Both the position numbers and the translations under genes were made by a program. From Massilia sp. TS11 (GTDB lineage Bacteria; Pseudomonadota; Gammaproteobacteria; Burkholderiales; Burkholderiaceae_D), in the NCBI RefSeq assembly GCF_022012445.1, contig NZ_JAKLTS010000002.1, forward strand, positions 1 to 64,000: a stretch of DNA of 64,000 nt. Direction: 5' to 3'. Shown piece after piece: positions 54,160 to 63,943 of this stretch (its first letter is position 1; every line of letters begins with the position of its first letter). The notes under the pieces were generated by a model. That model was not told the origin of the DNA. It saw nothing but the letters and a program-made list of their open reading frames with translations, and made no database searches.

Positions 54160-57100
54160 ATGAACCAGCCCGCCCGCCCCAGCTTCGATTCCGGCCCCCT
54201 GTCCTGGGTGATGGGCGAGGTGCGCGAGGCCCTGGCGCGTTCGCGCGCGGCGCTGGACGAGGCCACGCAGCAGTCGCTGGCCACGCCGCTCCAGCATGCG
54301 CGCACCCACCTGCACCAGGCCGCCGGCGCGCTGCAGATGGTCGACGTCGAAGGCGTGCCGGTGCTGCTCGAGGCGGCCGAACAGCTGCTCGACGCGCTCA
54401 AGAACGGCGCCCAACCGCTGGACGAGGCGGCGCGCGCAGCCATCGGCAGCGCCTACGATGCCCTGCTCGATTATCTGGACGAACTGCTGGCCGGCGTGGC
54501 GCCGCAGCCGGTGCGCCTGTTCCCCTACTACCAGGCGCTGCGCGAACGCCTGGGCGCCGACCGCATCCACCCGGCCGATCTGCTGGCGCTGGACAGCGCC
54601 GCTTTTACGCTGGCGGCGCCGGCCGACGCGGCGCCGGCCGATATCGGCGCCTGCCGCGCGCGCTTCGAAAAAGGCCTGCTGCTGTTCCTGAAGAGCGCCG
54701 ACGATGCGGCGCGCCAGACCAATGCGCGCGCCCTGGCCGAGGCCTTGGCGCCGATCGCGGCGGCCCAGACCGATGCCGACGGCTACACGCTGTGGCGCGC
54801 GCTCGAAGCCGTGGCCGCCCTGGTGGCCGACGGCCTGCTGGCGCCCGACCTGTATCTGAAGCAGCTGCTCGGCATGATCAACCTGCAGATCCGCCGGCTG
54901 GCGCAGGGGCAGGGCGGCGCGTCCGAGGCCCTGCTGCGCGATGCCTTGTTCTTCGTCGCCGCCGCGCGTGACGGCAATGCCAGCGCCGCCGAACTGCGCG
55001 CCGGCTTCGGACTCGATGGCCTGGTCCCATCCGACTATCTGCAGCGCCGCTACGGCAGCGTCGACCGCGCCGCGCTGGCCGCCGCACGCGAGGCCCTGGC
55101 GCGCGCCAAGAGCGCGGCCGATGGCGCCGATGACGCCGCCCTGCAGGATGCCTTGTCCGCCCTGCAGCAGGCTTGCGCCGCGCTGCCTGCCGCGCTGGCG
55201 CGCCTGAGCGCAGCCATGGCCAGCGCCCAGGCTACTGCCCGCGACGGCCTGGCCGATCCGGCCTTCGGACTGGAACTGGCCACGGCCCTGCTGTTCACCG
55301 AACACGGGCTCGATCAGGCGCGCCGTCTGCCCGAGGAATTTGGGGCCCAGGCGGACCTGCTGGGCGAGCGCCTGCAGGCACTGGCCAGCGGCGCGGCCGC
55401 ACCCGAAGCGCCGCAGTGGCAAAGCGATTTGATGCGCCAGATCCAGCAGGGCCAGACCGTGGCCACGCTGGCCGGCGAAATCCAGCATGCGCTGCGCACG
55501 GTGGAAAAGACGCTCGAAGACTTCAGTGAAGACGCCAGCCGCCTGGCCAGTCTGGGCGAGCTGGAGGCCACCCTGCACCAGCTGCGCGGCGCGTTTGCGA
55601 TTCTCGATCTCGATCAGGCGGTGCAGGCGGTCGACCATGTACAGGGCGCGATTGCCGACCTGCTGGCCGCCGGCGGTGCCGAGGCCAGCGCGCTTGAACC
55701 GATCGCGCGCAATGTCGGCGCGCTCGGCTTTTTCACCGAGCAGCTGGGCCACCAGTTCGATGCGGCGCGTGCGCGCTTCGTGTTCGACAGCGCGGCGGGC
55801 CTGCTGCGCGAGGCCGTGCCCGGCGAGGTGGTGGAAGCGGCCGCCCCGAGTGCGGCGCCTGCGCCGGCGCCGCAAACGCAGGCCGCCGAGGCGCCGGACG
55901 CCGAACTGCTCGAGATCTTCATCGGCGAGGCCCAGGAGGTGCTGGCGGCCATCATGGACGCTTTGCCCGCCGCCCAGGCCCGGCCGGACGACCAGGCCAC
56001 CTTGACCCGTCTGCGCCGCAGCTTCCACACGCTTAAGGGCAGCGGGCGCATGGTGGCGCTGGACGAACTGGCCGACGCCGCGGCTGCGATTGAAAAGACC
56101 CTCAATGCCTGGCTGGCCGAGTCGCGCAGCGCCACGCCCGATCTGCTTGCCCTGCTCGAACATGCGGCCGAAGAATTCGGCGCCTGGGTCGATGAACTGG
56201 TCGACCAAGGCCAGTCCGCCCGCAGCGGTGCGCCGCTCGTGGAGGCGGCCCGGCGGGTGCTGCATGGCGAACCGGTGGAGGACGCCGCGGCCGCCCCGGC
56301 GCTCGACGAAGCCGCGCCGCCGCCGTCCGAAGTGGAAATCGCAGTGGCCGATCTGGCGCCGGAAGACTTTGCCTTCGACAGCGCCGCCCCCCAGCCGGCC
56401 GAAGCGGACAAGACCGCGATCGATGTGCCGCTGGACGACTTGGTGTTTGACGAAGCCGCGCCGCCGCCCGCTGAAGTGGAAATGGCAGTCGCCGAACTGT
56501 CGCTCGACGATTTTGCCTTCGACAGCGCCGCGCCCCAGCCTGCCGAAGCGGATAAGACGGCCGTCGATGTGCCGCTGGACGACTTGGTCTTGGACGAAGC
56601 CGCGCCGCCGCCGGCCGAGGTGGAAATGGCAGTCGCCGATCTGTCGCTGGAGGACTTCGCCTTCGACGCCGCCCTGGCGCAGCCGGCCGAGCCGGATACC
56701 CCCGCCAGCGATCTGCCGCCGGACGATTTGCGCCTGGATGAAGGCGCGCAAGCGCCGGCCGACGCGGAAGCCGCTGCCACCGAGCTGTCCTTTGAGGACT
56801 TTGCGTTTGACAGCGCCGCGCCGCAGCCAGCCGAACCGGATCTCGACGCCGAGCCGGAACCGCTGCTGCCCGAACTCGCGCCAGGCACCGTCGATGCGGC
56901 CCCGCCGCCGAACGTGATCGAGTTCCCGAGCGTGGTGCCGGCCCTGCCGCCGGACGACAACACCAAGCGCATCGGCCCGATCGACATCCCGCTGCCGCTG
57001 TTTAACATCTACCTGGCTGAGACTGACGAAATCCAGCGGCTGCTCGAACGCGAATTCAGCGAATGGCGGATCGAACGCCCACGCCCCGTGCGGCCGGAGG

Positions 57101-59868
57101 CGCTGAAGGCCGTGCACACGCTGGCTGGCACGTCCGGCACCGTGGGCTTTACCAGCCTGCGTGAACTGGCCCAGGCGCTGGAGTCGGTGCTCGAACAATT
57201 GCAGCCGCCCGCACCGGCGCTGGATGATGCCCAGTTCGATCTGCTCGACACCACGCTGGCCAAAGTGCGCCAGATGCTGGCCGCCTTTGCCAGCGGCGAT
57301 CTGGCCGGACCCGAGCCCGAACTCGTGGCCCAGCTCAAGGCCCTGCGCGAGACGCTGAAAACGCGCCCAGCCCTGAGCCCGCAGGACGAACATGGGCAGC
57401 GCATGGAGGCCCTGTTCGCCGCCACCTACGATGCGATTCTGGCCGATCCGCCGGTGCTCGAGCCGGTGTCGATGAAGACGCTGGAGGCGCGCCCCTCGGC
57501 CAAAGTGGTCGACGAGATCGACGATCTGTTCGCCTCCGCCTTCGAAGCGCACCAGCCGACGCCCGCGCCGGCACCGGTGGAGCTGGCCCCGGCCGATACG
57601 GCCATCGAATACGACGCGCACGAACTGATTCTGCCGGAGCCGGAACCGGAAGCGGCGCCGCTGGCCGCCACTGTCAGCCTGCCGGCCGACGAACTGGACC
57701 CCGATCTGCTGCCGGTCTTCCTGGAAGAGGGCGCCGATCTGTTCCCCGCCATTGGCGTGGCGCTGCGGCGCTGGCAGGCCGACCCGGCCGACACGGCCAG
57801 CGCCCAGCAGGTGCTGCGCACCCTGCACACGGTGAAGGGCAGCGCGCGCATGGCCGGCGCCATGCGCCTCGGCCAGCATACGCACGATATCGAAACCCAG
57901 GTGGAGAACATGCTCCACGCCGGGACCAGCACGCCGGAAGCCTTCGACGAGCTGCTCGCCAATTTCGATCAGGCCCTGCTGATGTTCGAGCAGCTGCAGC
58001 AGCCGGCCGCGCCGCAGGTGGAGGAAGAAGCGGCCGCGCCGGGCGCGCCCGAGGAAGGCGCCCGCGTGCCGCTGGTGCGCGTGCGTGCCGATATTCTGGA
58101 CCGGCTGGTGAACCAGGCCGGCGAAGTGGCGATCGCCCGCTCCAAGCTGGAAAACCAAGTCGGCGCCATGAAGGCGGCCCTGTCCGACCTTGGTGACAAC
58201 CTGCTGCGCCTGCGCCACCAGCTGCGCGAGGTGGAACTGCAGGCGGAATCGCAGATCGCCTCGCGCCTGTCGATCGCGGGCGAGCGCGAATTCGATCCGC
58301 TCGAATTCGACCGCTTCACCCGCCTGCAGGAGTTGACGCGCATGATGGCTGAATCGGTCAGCGACGTCGCCTCGCTGCACGATAGCCTGAACCGCAATGC
58401 CGACCGCGCTGGCGAGGATCTGCTGCAGCAGGCGCGCATGACGCGCGAGCTGCAGCACGATCTGATGCGTGTGCGGATGGTGCCGTTTTCGAGCATCGGC
58501 GAACGGCTTTTCCGCATCGCGCGCCAGGCCGCCAAGGAACTCGATAAGCGCGTCAACCTCGATATCCGCGGCGGCAGCGTGGAGATGGACCGCAGCGTGC
58601 TCGAACAAATGGCCGCGCCTTTCGAGCACCTGCTGCGCAACGCCATCGTGCACGGGATCGAATCGCGCATCGAGCGCGCCGCCGCCGGCAAGCCGGAAAC
58701 GGGCGAACTGCTGATTCAGGTGAGCCAGCAGGGCAATGAGGTGGTACTCAGTTTTGCCGATGATGGGGCAGGCCTGAATCTGGCCCGCATCCGCGCCAAG
58801 GCGGTGGAGCGCGGCCTGTTGACGGCGCCCGACGAAGTCAACGACGCCGAAGCGGCCGATCTGATTTTTGAACCGGGCTTCTCCACCGCCGACAGCCTGA
58901 CCGAACTGGCCGGGCGCGGTGTCGGCATGGACGTGGTGCGCTCCGAGGCCCAGGCCCTGGGCGGGCGCATCGCCATCGACACGGCGGCGGGCAAGGGGAC
59001 GCGCTTCACCATCCATCTGCCCTTGACGCTGGCCGTCACCCAGGTGGTGCTGGTGGAGAGCGGCGGCCGTACCTATGCGCTGCCCTCGACCCTGGTCGAA
59101 ACCCTGATGCAGGTGAAGGAAGCAGCGGCGCAGGAAGCGCGTGCGGCGGGCTGCATCGCGCATCGCGGCCAGACGCTGCCGATGCACTATCTGTCGCATC
59201 TGCTCGGCGACGCCGGTGCGCAGCCGCTGGAGCAGCGTTCCTGCCCGCTGCTGGTGCTCAAACACGGGCCTGACCGTCTGGCCGTGCAGGTCGACAGCGT
59301 CAGCGGCAACCGCGAGGTGGTGGTCAAGAACATCGGCCCGCAGCTGGCGCGCATGGCCGGCATCGCCGGCGCCACCGTGCTCGGTTCGGGCGACATCGTG
59401 CTGATTCTGAATCCGGTGGCCATGGCCCACTACCTGGCCCACCATCCGGAGCTGAAGCGCCATTTCACGGACGCGCCGGCGCAGGCGCTGGCGGCGCCGC
59501 GCACCCTGACGGTGATGGTGGTGGATGACTCGGTTACCGTGCGCAAGGTGACCCAGCGCCTGCTCGAACGCGAGGGCTATCAGGTGGTATTGGCCAAGGA
59601 CGGCGTGGACGCGCTCGAACAGGTCCAGCAGCATAAGCCGGACCTGATGCTGGTCGATATCGAGATGCCGCGCATGGACGGTTTCGACCTCACCCGCGCC
59701 ATCCGCGGCAATGAGGCCACGCGCGACATCCCGATCATCATGATCACCTCACGTTCGGCCGACAAGCACCGCAATCTGGCGCTGGAGCTGGGCGTGAACG
59801 CCTACTTCGGCAAACCCTATCAGGAGCCGATCCTGCTGGCCGCGATTGCCGGCCTTATCCAGCCTTGA
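54160..59868 (+). CDS. pilL: Chp chemosensory hybrid histidine kinase ChpA/PilL
   Basis: The 1902 aa kinase phosphorylates PilG and PilH. Hpt-type phosphotransfer sites occur at His623 (FHTLKGSGRM), His986 (VHTLAGTSG) and His1223 (LHTVKGSARM), with weaker Hpt-like segments at His52 and His473. Residues 724-910 are an acidic linker of four 48-residue repeats. A CheA core follows: dimerisation (LDRLVNQAGEVAIARSKLENQ), kinase N-box (FEHLLRNAIVHGIES) and G-boxes (DDGAGLNLARIRAKA, GRGVGMDVVRSEA), then a CheW-like domain. From about 1780 there is a receiver with LVDIEMPRMDGFDL. Its end overlaps the convergent photolyase by 14 bp. Confidence 0.95.
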   Translation: MNQPARPSFDSGPLSWVMGEVREALARSRAALDEATQQSLATPLQHARTHLHQAAGALQMVDVEGVPVLLEAAEQLLDALKNGAQPLDEAARAAIGSAYDALLDYLDELLAGVAPQPVRLFPYYQALRERLGADRIHPADLLALDSAAFTLAAPADAAPADIGACRARFEKGLLLFLKSADDAARQTNARALAEALAPIAAAQTDADGYTLWRALEAVAALVADGLLAPDLYLKQLLGMINLQIRRLAQGQGGASEALLRDALFFVAAARDGNASAAELRAGFGLDGLVPSDYLQRRYGSVDRAALAAAREALARAKSAADGADDAALQDALSALQQACAALPAALARLSAAMASAQATARDGLADPAFGLELATALLFTEHGLDQARRLPEEFGAQADLLGERLQALASGAAAPEAPQWQSDLMRQIQQGQTVATLAGEIQHALRTVEKTLEDFSEDASRLASLGELEATLHQLRGAFAILDLDQAVQAVDHVQGAIADLLAAGGAEASALEPIARNVGALGFFTEQLGHQFDAARARFVFDSAAGLLREAVPGEVVEAAAPSAAPAPAPQTQAAEAPDAELLEIFIGEAQEVLAAIMDALPAAQARPDDQATLTRLRRSFHTLKGSGRMVALDELADAAAAIEKTLNAWLAESRSATPDLLALLEHAAEEFGAWVDELVDQGQSARSGAPLVEAARRVLHGEPVEDAAAAPALDEAAPPPSEVEIAVADLAPEDFAFDSAAPQPAEADKTAIDVPLDDLVFDEAAPPPAEVEMAVAELSLDDFAFDSAAPQPAEADKTAVDVPLDDLVLDEAAPPPAEVEMAVADLSLEDFAFDAALAQPAEPDTPASDLPPDDLRLDEGAQAPADAEAAATELSFEDFAFDSAAPQPAEPDLDAEPEPLLPELAPGTVDAAPPPNVIEFPSVVPALPPDDNTKRIGPIDIPLPLFNIYLAETDEIQRLLEREFSEWRIERPRPVRPEALKAVHTLAGTSGTVGFTSLRELAQALESVLEQLQPPAPALDDAQFDLLDTTLAKVRQMLAAFASGDLAGPEPELVAQLKALRETLKTRPALSPQDEHGQRMEALFAATYDAILADPPVLEPVSMKTLEARPSAKVVDEIDDLFASAFEAHQPTPAPAPVELAPADTAIEYDAHELILPEPEPEAAPLAATVSLPADELDPDLLPVFLEEGADLFPAIGVALRRWQADPADTASAQQVLRTLHTVKGSARMAGAMRLGQHTHDIETQVENMLHAGTSTPEAFDELLANFDQALLMFEQLQQPAAPQVEEEAAAPGAPEEGARVPLVRVRADILDRLVNQAGEVAIARSKLENQVGAMKAALSDLGDNLLRLRHQLREVELQAESQIASRLSIAGEREFDPLEFDRFTRLQELTRMMAESVSDVASLHDSLNRNADRAGEDLLQQARMTRELQHDLMRVRMVPFSSIGERLFRIARQAAKELDKRVNLDIRGGSVEMDRSVLEQMAAPFEHLLRNAIVHGIESRIERAAAGKPETGELLIQVSQQGNEVVLSFADDGAGLNLARIRAKAVERGLLTAPDEVNDAEAADLIFEPGFSTADSLTELAGRGVGMDVVRSEAQALGGRIAIDTAAGKGTRFTIHLPLTLAVTQVVLVESGGRTYALPSTLVETLMQVKEAAAQEARAAGCIAHRGQTLPMHYLSHLLGDAGAQPLEQRSCPLLVLKHGPDRLAVQVDSVSGNREVVVKNIGPQLARMAGIAGATVLGSGDIVLILNPVAMAHYLAHHPELKRHFTDAPAQALAAPRTLTVMVVDDSVTVRKVTQRLLEREGYQVVLAKDGVDALEQVQQHKPDLMLVDIEMPRMDGFDLTRAIRGNEATRDIPIIMITSRSADKHRNLALELGVNAYFGKPYQEPILLAAIAGLIQP
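56329..56880 (+). repeat. Four 144-bp tandem repeats in chpA
   Basis: Unit starts lie at 56329, 56473, 56617 and 56761, exactly 144 bp (48 codons) apart. Each encodes EVEMAVAELSLDDFAFD-like sequence followed by VPLDDLV. The first three are highly alike; the fourth has diverged. Confidence 0.9.
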
Positions 59869-61267
59869 CGACGGCGTAGCGCTCCAGCGTGCGGCGGCGC
59901 GCGGCGTCGTGTTCGACGATCGGTTCGGGGTAGCCGTCGATGCGGCGCGTGGCCAGCCAGGGCGCGTGCACGTGCTTCGGCCCCAGGGCCGCCAGCTGCG
60001 GCAGATAGCGCGTGATGAACTTGCCCTCGGCGTCGAACTTCTCCGACTGGGTGATCGGATTGAAAATGCGGAAGTAGGGCTGGGCATCGCAGCCGCTCGA
60101 CGCGGCCCACTGCCAGCCGCCGTTATTGGCGGCCAGGTCGAAGTCATTGAGCTGCAGCGCGAAATAACGTTCGCCCCAGCGCCAGTCGATCCCCAGGTCC
60201 TTGATCAGGAAGCAGGCCGTGACCATGCGCAGGCGGTTGTGCATGTAGCCGGTGCGGTTCAGCTGCAGCATGGCCGCATCGACCAGCGGGTAGCCGGTGC
60301 GCCCTTCGCACCAGGCGGCGAAGTCGGCCTCCGCGCGCGCGCCCTGTTCCCACACGATCGCATCGTAGGCCGGCTTGAAGGCGCGCTCGGCCACATGCGG
60401 GTGCTGGTACAGGATCATCATGTAGAACTCGCGCCAGATCAGCTCCGACAGCCAGACGGCGGCGCCGGGACCGGGCGTCTGCCAGGCCGTGCGCACCAGA
60501 TGGCGGATCGAGCAGGTGCCAAAACGCAGATGCACGGACAGGTAGGACGGCCCTTTCACGGCCGGGAAGTCGCGCCGCGTGTCGTAGTCGGCCATGCGGG
60601 TGGCGAAGTCCTCGAGCAGGCCGGATGCGCCCTGCATCCCGGTCGGCAGGGCCAGTTCGCGCAGATTGGTCGGGACGAAGCCGAGGTCCGCGAGACTGGG
60701 CAGGGCCTGGGTTTCGCGCGGTGGCGCCAGCTGGGCCGCATACTCGGCCACCGGCCACGGATCGAGCACGCCCGGGGTCTGCTGCAGGCGTTTGAGCCAG
60801 GCGTTCTTATACGGCGTGAAGACCGAGAACGGGGTGCCGCTCTGGGACAGCACCTCGTTCTTCTCGAAGATCACCTGGTCCTTGAAGGTCTCGAGGCGGC
60901 GCCCGTCGGCCGTCAGGCGCGCGGCCACGGCGGCATCGCGCGCGATCGCGCCCGGCTCGTAATCGTGGTTGCAGAACACGGCGCCGACCCCGAGTTCGGC
61001 CGCCAGGGCCGGAATCAGGGTGCGCGCGGGGCCGTGCCGCACCAGCAGCTGGCCACCGAGGGCGCGCAGCTCGGCATCGAGTTCGGCGATGCAGGCGTGG
61101 ATGAATTCGACGCGGCGGTCCGCCCGCGGCAAGGCGTCGAGAATGTCGGTGTCATAGACAAAAACGCAATACACCTGGGATGCGGCGACCAGGGCATGGT
61201 GGAGGGCGGCGTGGTCAAAGCTGCGCAAATCGCGGCGGAACCACACCAGGGCGGAAGGCATTGGCAT
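59855..61267 (-). CDS. phr: Deoxyribodipyrimidine photo-lyase
   Basis: This photolyase (470 aa) repairs UV-induced pyrimidine dimers with light. It has the antenna-binding N-domain (LVWFRRDLRSFDHAAL) and the FAD domain: LRFGTCSIRHLVR, WLSELIWREFYMMILYQHP, TGYPLVDAAMLQLNRTGYMHNRLRMVTACFLIKDLGIDWRWGERYF and WQWAASSGCDAQPYFRIFNP. This set is diagnostic for CPD class I photolyase. ATG 61267 is used; 61261 is an alternative. Confidence 0.95.
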   Translation of the reverse strand: MPMPSALVWFRRDLRSFDHAALHHALVAASQVYCVFVYDTDILDALPRADRRVEFIHACIAELDAELRALGGQLLVRHGPARTLIPALAAELGVGAVFCNHDYEPGAIARDAAVAARLTADGRRLETFKDQVIFEKNEVLSQSGTPFSVFTPYKNAWLKRLQQTPGVLDPWPVAEYAAQLAPPRETQALPSLADLGFVPTNLRELALPTGMQGASGLLEDFATRMADYDTRRDFPAVKGPSYLSVHLRFGTCSIRHLVRTAWQTPGPGAAVWLSELIWREFYMMILYQHPHVAERAFKPAYDAIVWEQGARAEADFAAWCEGRTGYPLVDAAMLQLNRTGYMHNRLRMVTACFLIKDLGIDWRWGERYFALQLNDFDLAANNGGWQWAASSGCDAQPYFRIFNPITQSEKFDAEGKFITRYLPQLAALGPKHVHAPWLATRRIDGYPEPIVEHDAARRRTLERYAVVKAG

Positions 61268-61427
61268 CGTCGTGTGCAGGGTCAAGAAACCGGACGATTC
61301 TACCCTGTAGCCTGTGCTCTCGCAGCGCGCCAGCGGCCCGTTTTCCGGGGGACCGGGCCAAAAGGGTGTAAACTATGCCAAGCGCGTGCTTTTTGCAGAT
61401 CCCCAGAGACAGCCAAGCGAGCTTCAG

Positions 61428-62075
61428 ATGAAAAAAGGACACACCGGCACATCTCTCCCGACCCTGGGGCTGCCCCAGGAGGACAAGGCGGCTTCGGCCC
61501 GCCCGGCAGGCACGCTCAACCTCGCCAACCACTTCCTGATCGCCATGCCGGCCATGCAGGACCCGATCTTCGGCGGCACCGTCGTCTACATCTGCGAGCA
61601 TAACGACAAGGGCGTGCTCGGGGTGGTGATCAACAAGCCGACCGACATGACGATGGACACCCTGTTCGAGCGCATCGACCTCAAGCCCGCCGCCGGGCTC
61701 GATCTGCGCCTGGCCAACGACCCGATCATGTTCGGCGGTCCGGTCCAGGACGACCGCGGCTTCGTGCTGCACACGCCCGGCCAGGCCTATTCCTCGTCCC
61801 TGCGCGTGACCGACGACGTGGCCTTTACCACCTCGATCGACGTGCTGGAAGCCGTGGCCAAGGGCGATGGCCCGCAGCGCCTGCTGGTGTCGATCGGCTA
61901 TGCCGGCTGGAGCCCCGGCCAGCTGGAAGACGAAATTCTGCGCAATGGCTGGCTGACCGTGGGCGCCGACGCCCATGTGCTGTTCGACCTGCCGATCGAA
62001 GACCGCTACAACGCCGCCCTGCGCCTGCTCGGCATCGACCCCGCCATGCTGCTGTCGGAGGCTGGCCATGCTTGA
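61428..62075 (+). CDS. YqgE/AlgH family protein
   Basis: This 215 aa protein has the DUF179 features LANHFLIAMPAMQDPIFGGTVVYICEHN, GVLGVVINKPTDM and MFGGPVQDDRGFVLH. GYAGWSPGQLEDEILRNGWL then follows. The function is unclear; AlgH was once linked to alginate regulation. It begins the yqgE-ruvX-pyrR-pyrB-pyrC cluster common in proteobacteria. The upstream 160 bases contain a TAAACTAT segment that could be a -10. Confidence 0.94.
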   Translation: MKKGHTGTSLPTLGLPQEDKAASARPAGTLNLANHFLIAMPAMQDPIFGGTVVYICEHNDKGVLGVVINKPTDMTMDTLFERIDLKPAAGLDLRLANDPIMFGGPVQDDRGFVLHTPGQAYSSSLRVTDDVAFTTSIDVLEAVAKGDGPQRLLVSIGYAGWSPGQLEDEILRNGWLTVGADAHVLFDLPIEDRYNAALRLLGIDPAMLLSEAGHA

Positions 62076-62084
62076 CGGTGCGGC

Positions 62085-62474
62085 GTGACGGACATCGTTC
62101 TCGGTTTCGACTTCGGCATCAAGCGCATTGGCATCGCCAGCGGGAATACGCTCTCCCGCCAGGCCACGCCCCTGAAAGTCATCGACGCGGCGGACAACGC
62201 CACCCGTTTCAATGAAATCGGCAAGCTGATCGCCGAATGGGGCCCGGCGCGCCTGGTGGTCGGGCTGCCCCTGCATCCGGACGGCGCCGAACACGAGATG
62301 ACGGCGCGCGCGCGCCGCTTTGCCAACCAGCTGCACGGGCGCTTCACGCTGCCGGTGGTGCTGGTCGACGAACGCTATTCCTCGGCCGTGATTCCGGCCC
62401 GCCGCGGTCAGCACATCGATGCTGAAGCGGCCTCCATCATTTTGCAACAATACCTGGACGACTATGCCCCATAA
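62085..62474 (+). CDS. ruvX: Holliday junction resolvase-like nuclease YqgF/RuvX
   Basis: This 129 aa RNase H-fold protein, implicated in pre-16S rRNA processing, has the catalytic Asp in [15 protein letters not shown], Glu/Asp in [10 protein letters not shown], and [15 protein letters not shown] at the end. The GTG start at 62085 is 9 bp after the yqgE stop. It overlaps pyrR by 11 bp. Confidence 0.94.
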   Translation: MTDIVLGFDFGIKRIGIASGNTLSRQATPLKVIDAADNATRFNEIGKLIAEWGPARLVVGLPLHPDGAEHEMTARARRFANQLHGRFTLPVVLVDERYSSAVIPARRGQHIDAEAASIILQQYLDDYAP

Positions 62475-62985
62475 CACTTCCACCGCCTATGACGCGGAGG
62501 CCCTGTACCAGACCCTGCTCGCGCAAGTGCGCAGCGGTCTGGAAGGCGTGCCGACGCCGGCCATCGTCGGCATCCACTCGGGCGGCGCCTGGCTGGCCGA
62601 ACGCCTGGCGCGCGACCTTGGCCTGACGGCGCGCCTCGGCTTCATCGATGTCTCGTTCTACCGCGACGACTACGCGAAAAAGGGCCTGCACCCGGACGTG
62701 AAGCCGACCCAGATCGGCTTCGACGTCGACCAGGCCTGCATCGTGCTGGTCGACGACGTGCTGTACACGGGCCGCACCGTGCGCGCCGCGATCAATGTGC
62801 TGTTCGACTACGGCCGGCCGGCGCGCATCATGCTGGCCGCCCTGGCCGACCGCGGCGGGCGCGAACTGCCGGTGGCGGCCGATTTCGTGGCCACCCGGGC
62901 GAGCCTGGGCCCGGGCCAGTCGCTGGCGCTGGAACGCGGCGCCGACGGCGCCCTGACCCTGACCATCGAGGACGACCATGCATAA
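62464..62985 (+). CDS. pyrR: PyrR-like bifunctional regulator/uracil phosphoribosyltransferase
   Basis: The protein (173 aa) has the PRPP-binding motif [24 protein letters not shown] near residue 95, with [15 protein letters not shown] and [14 protein letters not shown]. In Gram-positives PyrR controls pyr mRNA by attenuation; I see no attenuator here, so a phosphoribosyltransferase role may dominate. Start 62464 overlaps ruvX, and its end overlaps pyrB by 8 bp. Confidence 0.94.
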   Translation: MPHNTSTAYDAEALYQTLLAQVRSGLEGVPTPAIVGIHSGGAWLAERLARDLGLTARLGFIDVSFYRDDYAKKGLHPDVKPTQIGFDVDQACIVLVDDVLYTGRTVRAAINVLFDYGRPARIMLAALADRGGRELPVAADFVATRASLGPGQSLALERGADGALTLTIEDDHA

Positions 62986-63943
62986 CCCGCAGCTGAACAA
63001 GAACGGCGAGCTGACCCACCTGCTCACCATCGAGGGACTGCCGAAGTCCATCATCCACCACATCCTCGACACCGCCTCGTCCTTCGTCTCGATCTCGGAT
63101 CGCGAAGTGAAGAAGGTGCCGCTGCTGCGCGGGAAGAGCGTGTTCAACCTGTTCTTCGAGAATTCGACGCGCACCCGCACGACTTTCGAAATCGCCTCCA
63201 AGCGCCTGTCGGCCGACGTGATCAACCTGAATATCCAGGCTTCCTCGACCTCCAAGGGCGAGTCGCTACTGGACACGATCGACAATCTGGCCGCCATGAA
63301 CGCCGATATGTTCGTGGTGCGCCACGCGCAGTCGGGCGCGCCCTACCTGATCGCCAAGCACCTGAACGACACGCGCCAGAACCATGTGCACGTGGTGAAC
63401 GCAGGCGACGGCCGGCATGCCCACCCGACCCAGGGCCTGCTCGACATGTACACGATCCGCCACTACAAGCAGGACTTCAGCAATCTGCGCGTGGCCATCG
63501 TCGGCGACATCCTGCATAGCCGGGTGGCGCGCTCCGACATCCATGCCCTGACCACGCTCGGCGTGCCCGAAGTGCGCGCGATCGGCCCGCACACGCTGCT
63601 GCCGGGCGGCCTGGAGCAAATGGGCGTGCGCGTCTTCACCAATATGGACGAAGGCCTGAAGGACGTCGACGTGATCATCATGCTGCGCCTGCAGAACGAG
63701 CGCATGAGCGGGGCCCTGCTGCCCTCGGCCCAGGAATACTTCAAGAGCTATGGCCTGACGCCGGAGCGCCTGGCCCTGGCCAAGCCGGATGCGATCGTGA
63801 TGCACCCGGGTCCGATGAACCGCGGGATCGAGATCGATTCGGCGGTGGCCGACGGCCCGCAGGCCGTGATCCTGTCGCAGGTGACGTTTGGTATCGCCGT
63901 GCGCATGGCGGTGATGAGTATTTTGGCGGGAACCCAAGGATGA
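62978..63943 (+). CDS. pyrB: Aspartate carbamoyltransferase
   Basis: PyrB makes N-carbamoyl-aspartate in pyrimidine synthesis. The 321 aa protein has the carbamoyl phosphate loop [55 protein letters not shown] and [11 protein letters not shown]. It overlaps pyrC by 4 bp. PyrB of this kind often complexes with a PyrC-like protein encoded next to it. Confidence 0.98.
   Translation: MHNPQLNKNGELTHLLTIEGLPKSIIHHILDTASSFVSISDREVKKVPLLRGKSVFNLFFENSTRTRTTFEIASKRLSADVINLNIQASSTSKGESLLDTIDNLAAMNADMFVVRHAQSGAPYLIAKHLNDTRQNHVHVVNAGDGRHAHPTQGLLDMYTIRHYKQDFSNLRVAIVGDILHSRVARSDIHALTTLGVPEVRAIGPHTLLPGGLEQMGVRVFTNMDEGLKDVDVIIMLRLQNERMSGALLPSAQEYFKSYGLTPERLALAKPDAIVMHPGPMNRGIEIDSAVADGPQAVILSQVTFGIAVRMAVMSILAGTQG

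Noticed and set aside
56329-56880. 144-bp repeats considered as an inserted mobile element
   Set aside because: They stay in frame inside chpA, with no terminal inverted repeats or target duplications.
51238-59634. Minus-strand open frame of 2798 codons opposite pilI-pilJ-chpA
   Set aside because: It mirrors the codon structure of the real genes in high-GC DNA; the translation is His/Arg/Gln/Gly-rich with no domains, while the plus strand encodes a fully recognisable Chp pathway.
62075-62090. PyrR-type attenuator before pyrR/pyrB
   Set aside because: The genes yqgE, ruvX, pyrR and pyrB abut or overlap, leaving no room for a leader with alternative hairpins.
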